Shown piece after piece: positions 1 to 9,513 of a stretch of 64,000 nt of DNA (position 1 is the first letter of the stretch; each line of letters opens with the position of its first letter). A program made the position numbers and the translations under genes. Origin of the DNA: Allopontixanthobacter confluentis (GTDB lineage Bacteria > Pseudomonadota > Alphaproteobacteria > Sphingomonadales > Sphingomonadaceae); NCBI RefSeq assembly GCF_009827615.1, contig NZ_WTYU01000001.1, positions 579,001 to 643,000 on the forward strand, written 5' to 3'. Below the pieces are notes generated by a model. It was not told the DNA's origin and made no database searches. It saw nothing but the letters and a program-made list of their open reading frames with translations.

Positions 1-1094
1 ATGAGCGCGCAGCGGCGTTGGAAACAGGGTCAGAGGCGCAGACAAAAAGCGCGTTTTTCTCCTCCACCGGCAAATTTGTCCGATTGCTCATGCAGTCGCT
101 GGCGCTTGGCCTTGGCGCATGGCTGGCAGTTGACGGGCAGATTTCCGTCGGCGCGGTAATTGCCGCATCTGTGTTGTTGAGCCGCGCGTTGCAGCCAATT
201 GAACAGCTCATCACATCATGGCCGCGCATCGGGCTTGCCCGCAACGCCATGGATGATCTGGCCCAATTCGTGGATGACGGGGTGGTGACAGACGATGTGC
301 GGACCGCGTTGCCAGCCCCCGAAGGCGCGATCCTGGTCGACCATGTGTTTGTTCGTTCGCCCACCAACAGCGATCTGATCCTCAAGGATATTACTCTGAA
401 TGTCGAGAATGGCAGTTTTGTGGGCCTGATCGGGCCATCAGGGGCGGGCAAATCAACCCTGATGAAATTGCTTGCCAATGCAGTCTCACCCGATGCCGGT
501 GTCATTCGGATAGACGGGGCCAATTATTCGGACTGGCCATCAGATCGGCTGGCACGCCATATCGGTTATGTGCCGCAGGATTATGCACTGTTACCCGGCA
601 CCGTGGCGCAGAATATCTCCGGTTTTTCTGCCTGGAACAGCGGCAGTCACGAACTGGACGCATCGGTTGATGCCGATATTGTCGACGCTGCCAAGCGGGC
701 AGGCGCCCATGACATGATCCTGAAACTGCCCAACGGGTTTGATACTTTGGTTGGCGGGGGTGAAGGGGGGCTTTCGTCAGGTCAAAGCCAGCGCATTGCG
801 CTTGCGCGGGCAATTTACGGAAAACGCTCTGTCATTCTGATGGACGAGCCGGAAAGCGCGCTGGATGAGGATGGCGAAATCGCACTGGCGCATGTCATCG
901 CAGCATTACGCGAGCAAGGTGTCACCATCATCATTGCATCCCACCGGCCACGCATATTGGCCGAAACCGACCGGCTGGTGGTGTTGCGCGAAGGCAAGAT
1001 CGTGCTGGATGGGCCGCGGCTGGAAGTCATGGCCAAACTTGCCCCTGTCAAACCGGCAGGACAAATCACCAGCATGACCGTGAAAGGCAAATGA
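1..1094 (+). CDS. Type I secretion system permease/ATPase (PrtD/HasD-like), 5'-truncated by window edge
   Basis: This is the inner-membrane ABC component of a type I secretion system, which powers one-step export of RTX-type proteins. The reading frame is open from the left edge, so the true start lies outside the window and a TTG near base 18 is not the start. What remains is the end of the transmembrane domain (hydrophobic run at bases ~80-200) and a complete nucleotide-binding domain. Visible motifs are Walker A GPSGAGKST, signature LSSGQSQRIALARA and Walker B SVILMDEP followed by SALD. The last codons overlap the next gene as ATGA, so the two are translationally coupled. The convergent RTX metalloprotease is the obvious cargo. 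No TolC-type outer membrane partner is visible here. Confidence 0.93.
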   Translation, partial: ERAAALETGSEAQTKSAFFSSTGKFVRLLMQSLALGLGAWLAVDGQISVGAVIAASVLLSRALQPIEQLITSWPRIGLARNAMDDLAQFVDDGVVTDDVRTALPAPEGAILVDHVFVRSPTNSDLILKDITLNVENGSFVGLIGPSGAGKSTLMKLLANAVSPDAGVIRIDGANYSDWPSDRLARHIGYVPQDYALLPGTVAQNISGFSAWNSGSHELDASVDADIVDAAKRAGAHDMILKLPNGFDTLVGGGEGGLSSGQSQRIALARAIYGKRSVILMDEPESALDEDGEIALAHVIAALREQGVTIIIASHRPRILAETDRLVVLREGKIVLDGPRLEVMAKLAPVKPAGQITSMTVKGK

Positions 1095-2482
1095 TGAGCG
1101 ATCAACTGCCAGCCAGCCAGGGCGCGCGCGAATTGACCGGGGCTGCTGCACCCATGCACCAGGCCTATGCCGCTGCCGAAGATGGCATTGGCAAGGAGAA
1201 GAAACTTGCGGCGATAATCGGCGGCGTGTTTTTCGTTCTGTTCATGGGCTGGGCGGCATTCACCCCGCTCGATTCAGGCGCCATTGGCACAGGCAGCATC
1301 GTTGTTGCGGGCAACAAACAGGCCGTGCAGCATAATGAAGGGGGCGTTGTTTCCGCGCTGAATGTGAAAGAAGGGGAAACGGTGCGCAAGGGTGATGTGT
1401 TGCTGGAACTGGATAGCGATACGCTGGTGGCATCAGAGCGCGGGATCACCAGCGAATATCTGAGCCTGCTGGCAGAACGTGAACGCTTGCAGGCGGAACA
1501 ATCGGGTGCCGGCACATTTACGGCGCCAGCAGAATTTGCCGGGCTGACTGGTCAGAACAAGCAGTTTGCAGTGCAGGCGATGGATACGCAGCGCAGGCTG
1601 TTTGCGGCCCGCAAGGGCACAGTATCATCACAAAAGGGCGTGCTGGGCCAACGCAGCCGTCAGAATGATGAACGTATCGAGGGCCTTAGGCGGCAATTGC
1701 AATCCAACCGCGACCAGCAGCGTCTGATTGATGATGAACTTGGCGCGCTGAGAGAGCTGGAAAGCAGGGGGTTTGCATCAAAAAGCCGGGTCCGCGAAGT
1801 GGACCGGACTGCGGCCGCCCTGTCTGGCAGCGAAGGCCAGATCGAAGCGCAGATTGCCGCAGCACGTGAATCCATTGGCGAAAACGCGATGCAATCGGTC
1901 ACCTTGAGCCGGGAAATCATCGAAGAAGCATCAAGCCGCTTGCGCGAAGTGAGCGACCGGCTTGACCAGTTGAGGCCGCAATTGCGCGCAATCCGCTCCG
2001 AATTGTCCCGTGCCACCGTTCGCGCGCCCGCATCAGGCAAGGTGGTCGAACTGAACGCATTCACCGTCGGCGGGGTCATTCGTGCGGGCGAAACGATCAT
2101 GCAGATCGTGCCTGACAACCGGGAATTGCTGGTCGACGTGCAGATTTCTCCGCGCGATGCCGATGACGTGACCGTTGGTCAGGTGGCGCAAGTACGCTTT
2201 CCGTCCTTGCAGGAACGCACCTTGCCGATCCTCACTGGGGTGGTCACCAGCATGTCAGCCGATAATCTGACCGACGAACGGACCGGGGCCAGCTATTTCA
2301 AAGTGCAGGTGAGGGTTCCGGAAGATGAGATGGCCATTCTCAGCACCGTGCGGGATAACAAGAACCCGTTGCGGCCCGGCTTGCCCGCCGAGATTATCGT
2401 GCCATTGCGCAAACGCACTGTGCTGCAATATCTGACCGAACCACTGACCCAGATGCTATGGCTTGCAGGCAGGGAAGACTGA
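1091..2482 (+). CDS. HlyD/PrtE-type periplasmic adaptor of type I secretion
   Basis: This 463-residue membrane fusion protein should bridge the inner-membrane ABC transporter to an outer membrane TolC-like channel. It has a cytosolic N-terminus, one membrane segment at about residues 40-60 (IIGGVFFVLFMGWAAF), a biotinyl-lipoyl-like half motif (NEGGVVSALNVKEGETVRKG), a long coiled-coil hairpin (about residues 110-310) and a beta-barrel C-terminal part containing RATVRAPASGKVV. Length and order fit the HlyD/PrtE/LapC group. Its ATG overlaps the stop of the ABC gene. A bidirectional terminator lies downstream, separating it from the convergent metalloprotease. Confidence 0.93.
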   Translation: MMSDQLPASQGARELTGAAAPMHQAYAAAEDGIGKEKKLAAIIGGVFFVLFMGWAAFTPLDSGAIGTGSIVVAGNKQAVQHNEGGVVSALNVKEGETVRKGDVLLELDSDTLVASERGITSEYLSLLAERERLQAEQSGAGTFTAPAEFAGLTGQNKQFAVQAMDTQRRLFAARKGTVSSQKGVLGQRSRQNDERIEGLRRQLQSNRDQQRLIDDELGALRELESRGFASKSRVREVDRTAAALSGSEGQIEAQIAAARESIGENAMQSVTLSREIIEEASSRLREVSDRLDQLRPQLRAIRSELSRATVRAPASGKVVELNAFTVGGVIRAGETIMQIVPDNRELLVDVQISPRDADDVTVGQVAQVRFPSLQERTLPILTGVVTSMSADNLTDERTGASYFKVQVRVPEDEMAILSTVRDNKNPLRPGLPAEIIVPLRKRTVLQYLTEPLTQMLWLAGRED

Positions 2483-2492
2483 GTTGAAGGCT

Positions 2493-2540
2493 GGACCGAA
2501 GACTAGCCGAAGTCTGGGCCGAAGACAGAGCAGAGTCAGG
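2493..2540. repeat. 12-bp tandem repeat, about 3 copies plus a degenerate fourth
   Basis: Units start at 2493, 2505 and 2517 and share the core CCGAAG at the same phase; the copy from 2529 is degenerate. The array begins ten bases after the HlyD stop codon and lies in the convergent intergenic space. It is one of several unrelated 12/15-bp arrays at gene ends in this window. Confidence 0.7.
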
Positions 2541-2595
2541 GTTTCCGGCTGACGGTCGCGAAACGGTAAGTCCGCCACTATCGGCATCAGGCAAT

Positions 2596-2632
2596 AAAAA
2601 ACCCCCGGCCCGCTGAGGGCCGGGGGTTTTTT
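2596..2632. terminator. Bidirectional Rho-independent terminator
   Basis: A perfect 10-bp stem (CCCCCGGCCC at 2602-2611 with its complement at 2617-2626) encloses the loop GCTGA. Six A residues lie before it and six T residues after it, so it can work on both strands. It sits between the convergent HlyD and metalloprotease genes. Confidence 0.93.
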
Positions 2633-2650
2633 AATTCAACATCCAGTTCG

Positions 2651-4291
2651 TCAGAAGAGGAAGTCGCCGCCGCCAGCATCGGCGCCGTTAAGGTCAATCG
2701 TCAGGTCGGCAACACCGTCACCATCAAGATCGCCATATACGAACCCGTCGATGACGCGCACTTCGCCTGCGGTTCCGCTGAAGCCGGCTTCGCCGATAAA
2801 GCTTTCAAAACCGCCAAACGCTGCAAGATCGATCTTGTCGACACCTGTGGCAAAATCGGTGATCGTGTCGATCCCGTCCAGCGTCGAGAAGCTGAATGTG
2901 TCGGAACCATCGCCGCCGGTCAATGTGTCGGAACCTTCGAACCCATTAAGCACGTCGTTACCGCCGTTGCCGGAAAGCACATTGTCGACCGCATTGCCCC
3001 AGAGCAGATCGCGCTGCGAGCCGCCGATCGCATTCTCGATGATTGTACCATAGGCGATTGCGATATTGCTGTAACTGGTCGTGGCAATCCCGGCCACTCC
3101 GGTATCTGCAAGAATGCTGTTCGCATTGGCATTTTTGAAGCTGTTTACAGTTGCGGTGATTTGCGCCTGCGTCAGCGTGCCGAACTGAGTTTCCAGGATG
3201 GTGCCGAGTTCTGCACGATTGGCGTTAATCGTGGCTGCATCGGGTGCAGCCTGTGCTGCCGACGAGAAGCTGCCATCATGAAGGTCGATAAATACGCTGG
3301 CATTGAAACCGGACATATCAATCGTGTCATTACCGCCAGCGTCATAGATGGCGACGTTGGGGAAGATATTCTGTTCAAAATCGAAAACGTCACGGTTCGC
3401 TGTCGAATTGAAGCCATACACCGTATCATCCGTGCGGGTCGTCAGGTCAGCGCCATAGGCGGCCTGAATTGCCAGAATGTCATGCAGCATCGGCGTTTGT
3501 GCATTGCCGAACAGGAAGGTGCTGAAATCAACAATGCGGGCGCCCGTTTCGCTTGGGCTCCAATAGGACATGATCGAATATTGTTCGCTGTCCTGCGCAT
3601 ATTCGGCCTGCGCCACGTAAGTTGTTGCACCTGAGCCATTATACCTGCCCGGATGGCTGAGGCCCAGCGTATGACCCAGTTCATGGATCAATGTGGTGGC
3701 GCCATAGCCGTTGAACCCAAGCCAGTTATTGCTGGTATTCAACTCAGGGTCGGCAATGAAAACATCGCTCTGATACTTATAGCCCCTGTCGCCAGGATAA
3801 TAGGCATAGGCCTGACCCGGATCTGCACTGTTGGCGAACAGAATGTCGGCACCCTGGCCGTTCTTTTCGACAAAAGTCGGGGCGATCAGATCATCCCAGA
3901 ACTGAATGGAATCGCGCGCTTCTGCGCGTTGGGCCGCACTGAACGGGGTGACGCCATTGTCTGCAGTGAAGCCATAATTGGGGTTGTTATACAAACCGGT
4001 GAGGTGGTTGTTTTCAACAAAGCTGAACGTAATGGTGTCGCCATTCACATTGTCTGTACGGCCAGTCCAGATCTGGTCCACAACCTGGTCAAGATCAGCA
4101 ATAGGCTTGCCGCGATAGGTAAGGCCCAGGTCGGCAAAATCGTCCAGATTGAAGTCCAATGGTTCATCGGCGGTGACACCGGACACCACGCTGATGGTCG
4201 ATGTGTCAGCACCTGGCCGCGCAACATGGGTCGGATCGCCAGCGGAATTTTCCATGTCGATCTTTTTAAACTGATTTTGGTCTTGCTTCAT
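2651..4291 (-). CDS. M10-family (serralysin-like) RTX zinc metalloprotease
   Basis: This 546-residue protein is a probable secreted metalloprotease. The zinc site HELGHTLGLSHP is at about residues 200-211 and the Met-turn SIMSYWS about 30-35 residues later, as in metzincins. The C-terminal half carries glycine/aspartate RTX nonapeptides (GGNDVLNGF, GSDTLTGGDGSDTF) that bind calcium, followed by a short aspartate-rich tail ending in hydrophobic residues, typical of type I secretion signals. No Sec signal peptide is present. The start chosen is the ATG at 4291, preceded by GGAGGA four bases upstream; the frame stays open 51 codons further but without a better start. It is convergent with the type I secretion genes, which probably export it. 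Confidence 0.93.
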   Translation of the reverse strand: MKQDQNQFKKIDMENSAGDPTHVARPGADTSTISVVSGVTADEPLDFNLDDFADLGLTYRGKPIADLDQVVDQIWTGRTDNVNGDTITFSFVENNHLTGLYNNPNYGFTADNGVTPFSAAQRAEARDSIQFWDDLIAPTFVEKNGQGADILFANSADPGQAYAYYPGDRGYKYQSDVFIADPELNTSNNWLGFNGYGATTLIHELGHTLGLSHPGRYNGSGATTYVAQAEYAQDSEQYSIMSYWSPSETGARIVDFSTFLFGNAQTPMLHDILAIQAAYGADLTTRTDDTVYGFNSTANRDVFDFEQNIFPNVAIYDAGGNDTIDMSGFNASVFIDLHDGSFSSAAQAAPDAATINANRAELGTILETQFGTLTQAQITATVNSFKNANANSILADTGVAGIATTSYSNIAIAYGTIIENAIGGSQRDLLWGNAVDNVLSGNGGNDVLNGFEGSDTLTGGDGSDTFSFSTLDGIDTITDFATGVDKIDLAAFGGFESFIGEAGFSGTAGEVRVIDGFVYGDLDGDGVADLTIDLNGADAGGGDFLF

Positions 4292-4557
4292 TAAATCCTC
4301 CGATGAACCCCAGTAAATCCCTTTGGCGCGCCTTTTGCCAGCGGTCCAGCCGGAAAAGCCCGCTGACGCAAGCGCGTTGGGATGCGACTGCCGCATGGGC
4401 TGCGCTTTCCGGTACAAGGCTGTTTGTTGATGGAACTGCCGCACACTACCCGGCGAAAGGCCGCCAAGTGTTTTTACGTAAGCCCCTTTGACCCCAAATT
4501 CTACCGACCACGGATAACGCTGGCGCCTGATTTCTTTGGAAGGGGAGTAGCGAAATC

Positions 4558-5100
4558 GTGAATGTGCACAGTGCAGAAGCTGACCGGCTGGCCTCGGTTG
4601 GCAGCTACCACATTATTGATACCCCGCCAGAGCCGCATTTCGATGCCCTTGCGCAAGAAGCGGCACATCTGTTTGCAGCACCGATCGCGCTTATTTCCCT
4701 GGTCGATGAAAACCGCAACTGGTTCAAGGCACGGGTCGGTCTTTCGGTCAGCGAAGCGCCGCGGCCGCTGTCATTCTGTTCGCACGCAATCACCTCGGAC
4801 GATCTGCTGGTGGTGGAGAATGCCGCAATTGACGCACGCTTCATGCATAATCCGTTGGCAAAGGGGGACCCCAATCTGCGGTTTTATGCAGGCTCTGTGC
4901 TCAAGAACAGGCAAGGCCACCGGTTAGGGACGATCTGCGTCATCGATGTCAAGTTGCGGCCTGATGTAAGCGCTCGGCAATTGTCGCTGTTGGAAGATTT
5001 GTCTGGCGCGGTGATGAAAGTGCTGGAGAATCGCCGCGCGGGCATTGTGCAGCATGAGGTGCAGCATCACCGGCAGCAGAACCAACATTTCCATGCCTGA
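4558..5100 (+). CDS. GAF domain sensory protein
   Basis: This 180-residue soluble protein is essentially one GAF domain (about residues 10-160). It has the family pattern of a linker, DENRNWFKARVGL, then FCSHAI and FYAGSVLKN. The start is a GTG preceded by GGGGAG. GAF domains bind small ligands or cofactors or dimerise. No output domain is fused here, and the gene overlaps the next one, a large hybrid kinase, by 8 bases. It may therefore act as a separate sensory or modulatory subunit for that kinase. The ligand cannot be told from sequence. Confidence 0.85.
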   Translation: MNVHSAEADRLASVGSYHIIDTPPEPHFDALAQEAAHLFAAPIALISLVDENRNWFKARVGLSVSEAPRPLSFCSHAITSDDLLVVENAAIDARFMHNPLAKGDPNLRFYAGSVLKNRQGHRLGTICVIDVKLRPDVSARQLSLLEDLSGAVMKVLENRRAGIVQHEVQHHRQQNQHFHA

Positions 5101-8100
5101 TGCGGCCCTGCCTCGCCAGTACAGCGCAGTGTTTGCCATTGCAGCAATAGCTGGCGCTTACGCTGCCGCAGCCTTTCTGGGGCTGATATTCAGCGCGCAG
5201 GCGGGCAATGTGTCGCAGGTGTGGCCCGCTGCCGGCATTGCAGTGGCCGGCCTGCTGATTTTTGGCCGGAAGCTGTGGCCCGGCATTTGGATCGGGTCAT
5301 TCTGCATCAATGTGTGGGCGAGCCAGAGCATATCCTTTGACCCCAACGCCGTGCTCTCACCCCAGGTTGTGTCGCTGCTGCGATCCGCCGTTTTGGCGAC
5401 AGGGGCCACGGCACAGGCGCTGATGGCGCGGTGGCTGGTCAACCGCGCGTTTGGCACGCCCATCCGTCTTGAATCCCTGGCTGACGCATTGAAAGTCATT
5501 GTGCTGGCCGGCCCTGCTGCCTGCCTTGTCAGCGCATCTGTCGGCATGGCGACGTTGTGGTTTGAGGGATCGGCCGAAACCGCCGCGCTGGCGCACGGCT
5601 GGCTGGCGTGGTGGCGCGGCGATATTGTGGGCATTCTGCTGATTGTGCCGCTTGCGTTGTTTGCCCCGTGGCGCAGGCCCGGGCTGTTGTGGAAAAACAC
5701 CCCGGTAACACCATTATCGTGGTCGATGGTGGTGGGCCTGTTCGCGCTACTGGCGGCAACGCTGGCTGCATGGTTTGTGACCAATGCTATTGTCTATGAT
5801 CGCAACATGACGGCGTTCAGCGCGATGGCCGATGATAGCGAGGTGGCGCTGCGGCACCGCGTGGAAATCTACCGGCGCAGTCTGGATGGCGGCGCTGCAG
5901 TCATTGACGCGACTGACAATCTGACGCGCGAAACCTGGCTCAATTTCATTGACATGATCAATGTCAAATCCCTGCCCGGCATCAATGGCATAGGATTTAT
6001 CGAGCCGGTTGACCGTGCCGATAAGGCAGCGTTCGTGCAGCAAAGTCTGGCAGATGGAGTGCCGCCTTTCAAAGTGCATCCTGAAAGCGGGAATGACGAT
6101 TTGTTCGTCATCAAATATATCGAACCGATTGCCATCAACGCGCAGGCGGTCGGTCTGGATATCGGGTTCGAACGGAACCGGCGGCAGGCGGCAGAAAATG
6201 CCCGCAACACCGGCGAGCCGCGCATTACCAAACGCATCACGCTGGTTCAGGACGAGGCGCAAACCCCCGGTTTTCTGCTCTTGCAGCCGGTTTACAAGCG
6301 CGATGTGCCGCTTGATTCCGTGGCCGCCAGGCGCGTTGCATTTCGCGGCTGGGTCTATGCGCCCTTCATTGCCTCGCGGTTTATTGACGGGCTTACGTCC
6401 AGTCAGGGGGAATTGTTCGCGGTCAGGATTTATGATGGCCCGGTAATTGATCCTGACCAGCAGATTTTTGGTGATGAATTGCGCAGCGATGCGGCGTTCA
6501 CCATCAGCCGAACGGTCCCTGTTGAAGGACAGACCTGGACAATGGTGTGGCAAAGCACGCCCACGTTCGAAGCCAATGTCAAAACCAACGAATCCGCCAT
6601 TGTGCTGGGCGGCGGCATTGCGCTGATCCTGTGTTTTGGCGGCCTGCTGCAATCCTATGCGCGGCGCGAAGCGGCCATTTCTGCCGAGGTACGGCAGAAA
6701 ACACGAGCGCAGGAAGAAGCATTGGCCGCACTGGTGGAAAGTGAACATCGCTTCAGCGATCTGGCGCGCCTTTCGCCGGCCGGCATCATCCGCACTGATG
6801 AATTCGGTTTCTGTATCTATGCCAATGACAGCTGGCTGGCGATATCTGGCCTGGCCCCGGCCAATGCCATGGGCACAGGCTGGATTTCCGCCATTCATCC
6901 CGATGACCGGCCCCGGTTTCACCGTGACTGGCTGGACGCGATCGAACGGCAGGAAGAACACCGGGCCACCTTCCGCTTCGTTACTGCCAATGGCACAGCG
7001 CGCTGGGCTGACATGATCACCCGGCCAGAACTGGCAGAAGACGGCGAAACGCGCGGTTTCATCGCCGTCGCGCTGGATGTGTCGGAAAGCATGGAATTGC
7101 AAAGCGCGCTGCAAAGCGCACGCAAGCAGGCCGAAGCTGCGGTCGAGGCCAAATCCAGTTTTCTTGCCAATATGAGCCACGAAATCCGCACCCCGATGAA
7201 CGGCGTTCTGGGCTTTGCCAATCTCCTGCTCGACAGCGATCTGACACCGGCCCAGCGCCAGCACGCGCAGCTTATTTCCGACAGCGGCCGTTCCATGATG
7301 CGGCTGCTGAACGATATTCTGGACCTGTCCAAGGCGGAGGCAGGGCAGATGATCATTGCCGCTGAACCGACCAACCTGCACCATGTCATGGACGGCACAA
7401 TCACCCTGATGGCGGCATTGGCGGACAGCAAGGGTATCCGCCTTGATTGCGACATTGCCAGCGACGTGCCGCCGATGATTTGCAGCGATGGTTTGCGAAT
7501 CCGGCAGATTCTGCTCAATCTGCTCGGCAATGCGCTGAAATTCACGCATGAAGGCCATGTCACCATGCGCGCACGGCTGGAAAATGGCGATGCTGGCTGG
7601 ATGGTGCTGGAAGTGGAAGACACCGGCATTGGCATCGCGCGTGACCGGCAAAAGGCGATTTTCAGCGAATTTGAACAAGCCGACGCGACCATTGCAAGCG
7701 ACCATGGCGGCACGGGGCTGGGGCTGGCCATCTGCCGGAAGCTGACCCATCTGCTGGGCGGCGAAATGGAAGTGGAAAGCGTGCTTGGCATGGGCAGCAT
7801 TTTCCGCGTTTGCCTGCCACTTGTGCAATGCGCCGATGATGTGCCGCAGGCGGCGGAGCCGTATGTTCCGGAAAATTTGCCCGCCAGCGCCGCCCCCATG
7901 CAGCCTTTGCCGGAAAGCCCCCGCATTTTGCTGGTGGAAGATCATGATATCAACCAGATCCTGATGACCGATCTGCTGGGCCGCTTGGGGATGGAAGTGG
8001 AAATTGCCGACAATGGCGCCATCGCAGTGGAAGCGGTGCAGACTGCGGCCAAAGCAAACCGCCAGTTTGACCTTGTCCTGATGGACATGAACATGCCCAT

Positions 8101-8623
8101 CATGAATGGCATCGATGCCACCCGCGCGATCCGCAGCGCAGGGATTGGCGCAGGCCAATTGCCGATTGTCGCGCTTACCGCCAATGCCTTTGCCGAAGAT
8201 ATCGCTGGCTGCCTTGCCGCCGGTATGCAGGCCCATCTGACCAAGCCGGTCAATGCCGACAAGCTGCAGGCAGCGGTTGAAAGCTGGGCGCGGCGGCCTG
8301 CGGAAAACACCGTGGCAGTTTCCTACGCGGATGGGCCAGCCAATTCTGATCTGTCGATTGAAGAGCGTTACCGGATTGAAAAGCGTGCCACTATCGCCAG
8401 TGTGGAACAGCTGCTGCACGGCGAATTGGGCAGCGACAAGATAGAGGATGCTGCCAGAAAGCTGCATAATCTGGCTGGCACGGCGGGCATGTTCGGGGAA
8501 GACCTGCTCGGCCATTGTGCGCGCGAACTTGAACATGATCTGCGCAGCGCAAATGTGGCGATCCAGCCGGACCGCCTGCGGGCGTCGCTCGACACCATGC
8601 GCGCTGCCGAAATGGCGGGCTAG
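5093..8623 (+). CDS. Hybrid sensor histidine kinase (MASE1-CHASE-PAS-HisKA-HATPase-REC-Hpt)
   Basis: A multistep phosphorelay protein of 1176 residues in one chain. Order seen: a multi-pass membrane MASE1-like region (about 1-240), a periplasmic CHASE-type region (about 255-480), another membrane helix (about 502-525), a PAS domain (about 560-670), HisKA with the phospho-acceptor in MSHEIRTPMNG (about residue 694), HATPase with DTGIGIARD and GGTGLGLAI, a receiver domain with the Asp in LVLMDMNMP (about residue 1000), and a C-terminal Hpt-like domain with KLHNLAGTAG. The ATG at 5093 was chosen because it opens just before the MASE1 helices and overlaps the GAF gene by 8 bases; an in-frame ATG at 5054 is possible. 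The phosphorelay target is not encoded next door. Confidence 0.93.
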   Translation: MPDAALPRQYSAVFAIAAIAGAYAAAAFLGLIFSAQAGNVSQVWPAAGIAVAGLLIFGRKLWPGIWIGSFCINVWASQSISFDPNAVLSPQVVSLLRSAVLATGATAQALMARWLVNRAFGTPIRLESLADALKVIVLAGPAACLVSASVGMATLWFEGSAETAALAHGWLAWWRGDIVGILLIVPLALFAPWRRPGLLWKNTPVTPLSWSMVVGLFALLAATLAAWFVTNAIVYDRNMTAFSAMADDSEVALRHRVEIYRRSLDGGAAVIDATDNLTRETWLNFIDMINVKSLPGINGIGFIEPVDRADKAAFVQQSLADGVPPFKVHPESGNDDLFVIKYIEPIAINAQAVGLDIGFERNRRQAAENARNTGEPRITKRITLVQDEAQTPGFLLLQPVYKRDVPLDSVAARRVAFRGWVYAPFIASRFIDGLTSSQGELFAVRIYDGPVIDPDQQIFGDELRSDAAFTISRTVPVEGQTWTMVWQSTPTFEANVKTNESAIVLGGGIALILCFGGLLQSYARREAAISAEVRQKTRAQEEALAALVESEHRFSDLARLSPAGIIRTDEFGFCIYANDSWLAISGLAPANAMGTGWISAIHPDDRPRFHRDWLDAIERQEEHRATFRFVTANGTARWADMITRPELAEDGETRGFIAVALDVSESMELQSALQSARKQAEAAVEAKSSFLANMSHEIRTPMNGVLGFANLLLDSDLTPAQRQHAQLISDSGRSMMRLLNDILDLSKAEAGQMIIAAEPTNLHHVMDGTITLMAALADSKGIRLDCDIASDVPPMICSDGLRIRQILLNLLGNALKFTHEGHVTMRARLENGDAGWMVLEVEDTGIGIARDRQKAIFSEFEQADATIASDHGGTGLGLAICRKLTHLLGGEMEVESVLGMGSIFRVCLPLVQCADDVPQAAEPYVPENLPASAAPMQPLPESPRILLVEDHDINQILMTDLLGRLGMEVEIADNGAIAVEAVQTAAKANRQFDLVLMDMNMPIMNGIDATRAIRSAGIGAGQLPIVALTANAFAEDIAGCLAAGMQAHLTKPVNADKLQAAVESWARRPAENTVAVSYADGPANSDLSIEERYRIEKRATIASVEQLLHGELGSDKIEDAARKLHNLAGTAGMFGEDLLGHCARELEHDLRSANVAIQPDRLRASLDTMRAAEMAG

Positions 8624-8717
8624 ACCAGACCTGCAAGGATATGCTTTAAAACGCCAGGCAGGGCCGCGTTTGCTGCTGGAAACCCCAGTTCAGCCTCAGC
8701 CCGATTACCTTATGCGC

Positions 8718-8777
8718 GATCTGGCTATGTCAGATCAGCCCATGCCCGATCAGGCTATGCCAGATCAGTCTCTGCCA
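8718..8777. repeat. 15-bp tandem repeat, 4 copies
   Basis: Four 15-bp units start at 8718, 8733, 8748 and 8763, each opening with GATC and ending near TGYCN. The third copy contains the stop codon of fliA on the minus strand, and the fourth encodes its last residues. It lies in the convergent space after the hybrid kinase. Confidence 0.85.
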
Positions 8778-9513
8778 ACATGGTTTTTAATTTATCGAGC
8801 GCGCCTGCCTTCAGCTGATGCACACGCGGCACGCTCACTTCCAGAACCCCGGCAATTTCCGCAAGGTTCAGTTCTTCGATGAAATATAGCTGCAAGACCA
8901 GCTGAAGCCGCTCCGGCAGGTTGGCGATACATTCCGCCAGGCGGCTGCTTTCCTGCGCGTCGCATAGCTGCGCGAAGGCATCTGCTTCCGGCTCGGCAAA
9001 GGCAGCCGCAGTATCATCATAGATGCTGTCGAGAGGAGTGAGGTGGATTTGCTCGCCTTCCAGCGCGAGCATGGCTTCGGGCGAGATGCCGAGGAGCTGT
9101 GCCAATTCTGCCGGGCTGGGTTCGCGGCCATGCTGCCCGAGAAATTCGGCGCGGTGGCGGCTTGATTGCGCCAGCCGCTTCATCGTCCCGCGTGACGCCG
9201 GCGCCAGTTTCCGCAGGCAATCGAACATCGCGCCGCGCACGCGCATTTTGGCGTAAGCGGCAAAGCCGTCCTCGACTTCGCCTGTGGCGGGCGGCTCGTG
9301 CCGCCGGGCGCAATCGGTAAGGGCAACTAGCCCTGCCTGGACCAGATCTTCCACTTCCAGCCCATCACGGCCAGCACCATAAATATGCCAGGCCGCCTTG
9401 TGGACCAGCGGCAGGAAGCGGCGCACGCGGTCTTCGATCACGCGCGGGTCGGCATAGGCTGTTTGCGCGCTGCGGACAGCGCGTGGGGAAAAAGTGGCAT
9501 AGGCGTTCATCAT
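8755..9513 (-). CDS. fliA: Flagellar sigma-28 factor FliA (FliA/WhiG family)
   Basis: An alternative RNA polymerase sigma factor that normally directs late flagellar and motility genes. The protein (251-252 residues) has region 2 (FLPLVHKAAWHIYGAG, LEVEDLVQAGLVAL, YAKMRVRGAMFDCLRK), region 3 (HGREPSPAELAQLLG) and a region 4 helix-turn-helix (LNLAEIAGVLEVSVPRVHQL) in the FliA order. Two adjacent ATG codons (9513, 9510) overlap the stop of a short upstream frame as ATGATGA, showing that fliA was the downstream gene of a coupled pair. That upstream gene appears to survive only as a fragment. The 3' end lies inside a 15-bp repeat. Confidence 0.9.
   Translation of the reverse strand: MMNAYATFSPRAVRSAQTAYADPRVIEDRVRRFLPLVHKAAWHIYGAGRDGLEVEDLVQAGLVALTDCARRHEPPATGEVEDGFAAYAKMRVRGAMFDCLRKLAPASRGTMKRLAQSSRHRAEFLGQHGREPSPAELAQLLGISPEAMLALEGEQIHLTPLDSIYDDTAAAFAEPEADAFAQLCDAQESSRLAECIANLPERLQLVLQLYFIEELNLAEIAGVLEVSVPRVHQLKAGALDKLKTMLAETDLA

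Noticed and set aside
5747-8536. Very long open frame (929 codons) on the minus strand opposite the hybrid kinase
   Set aside because: It is antisense to a protein with a clear complete domain order; the Gln/His/Arg-rich composition is what GC-rich codon bias produces on the opposite strand.
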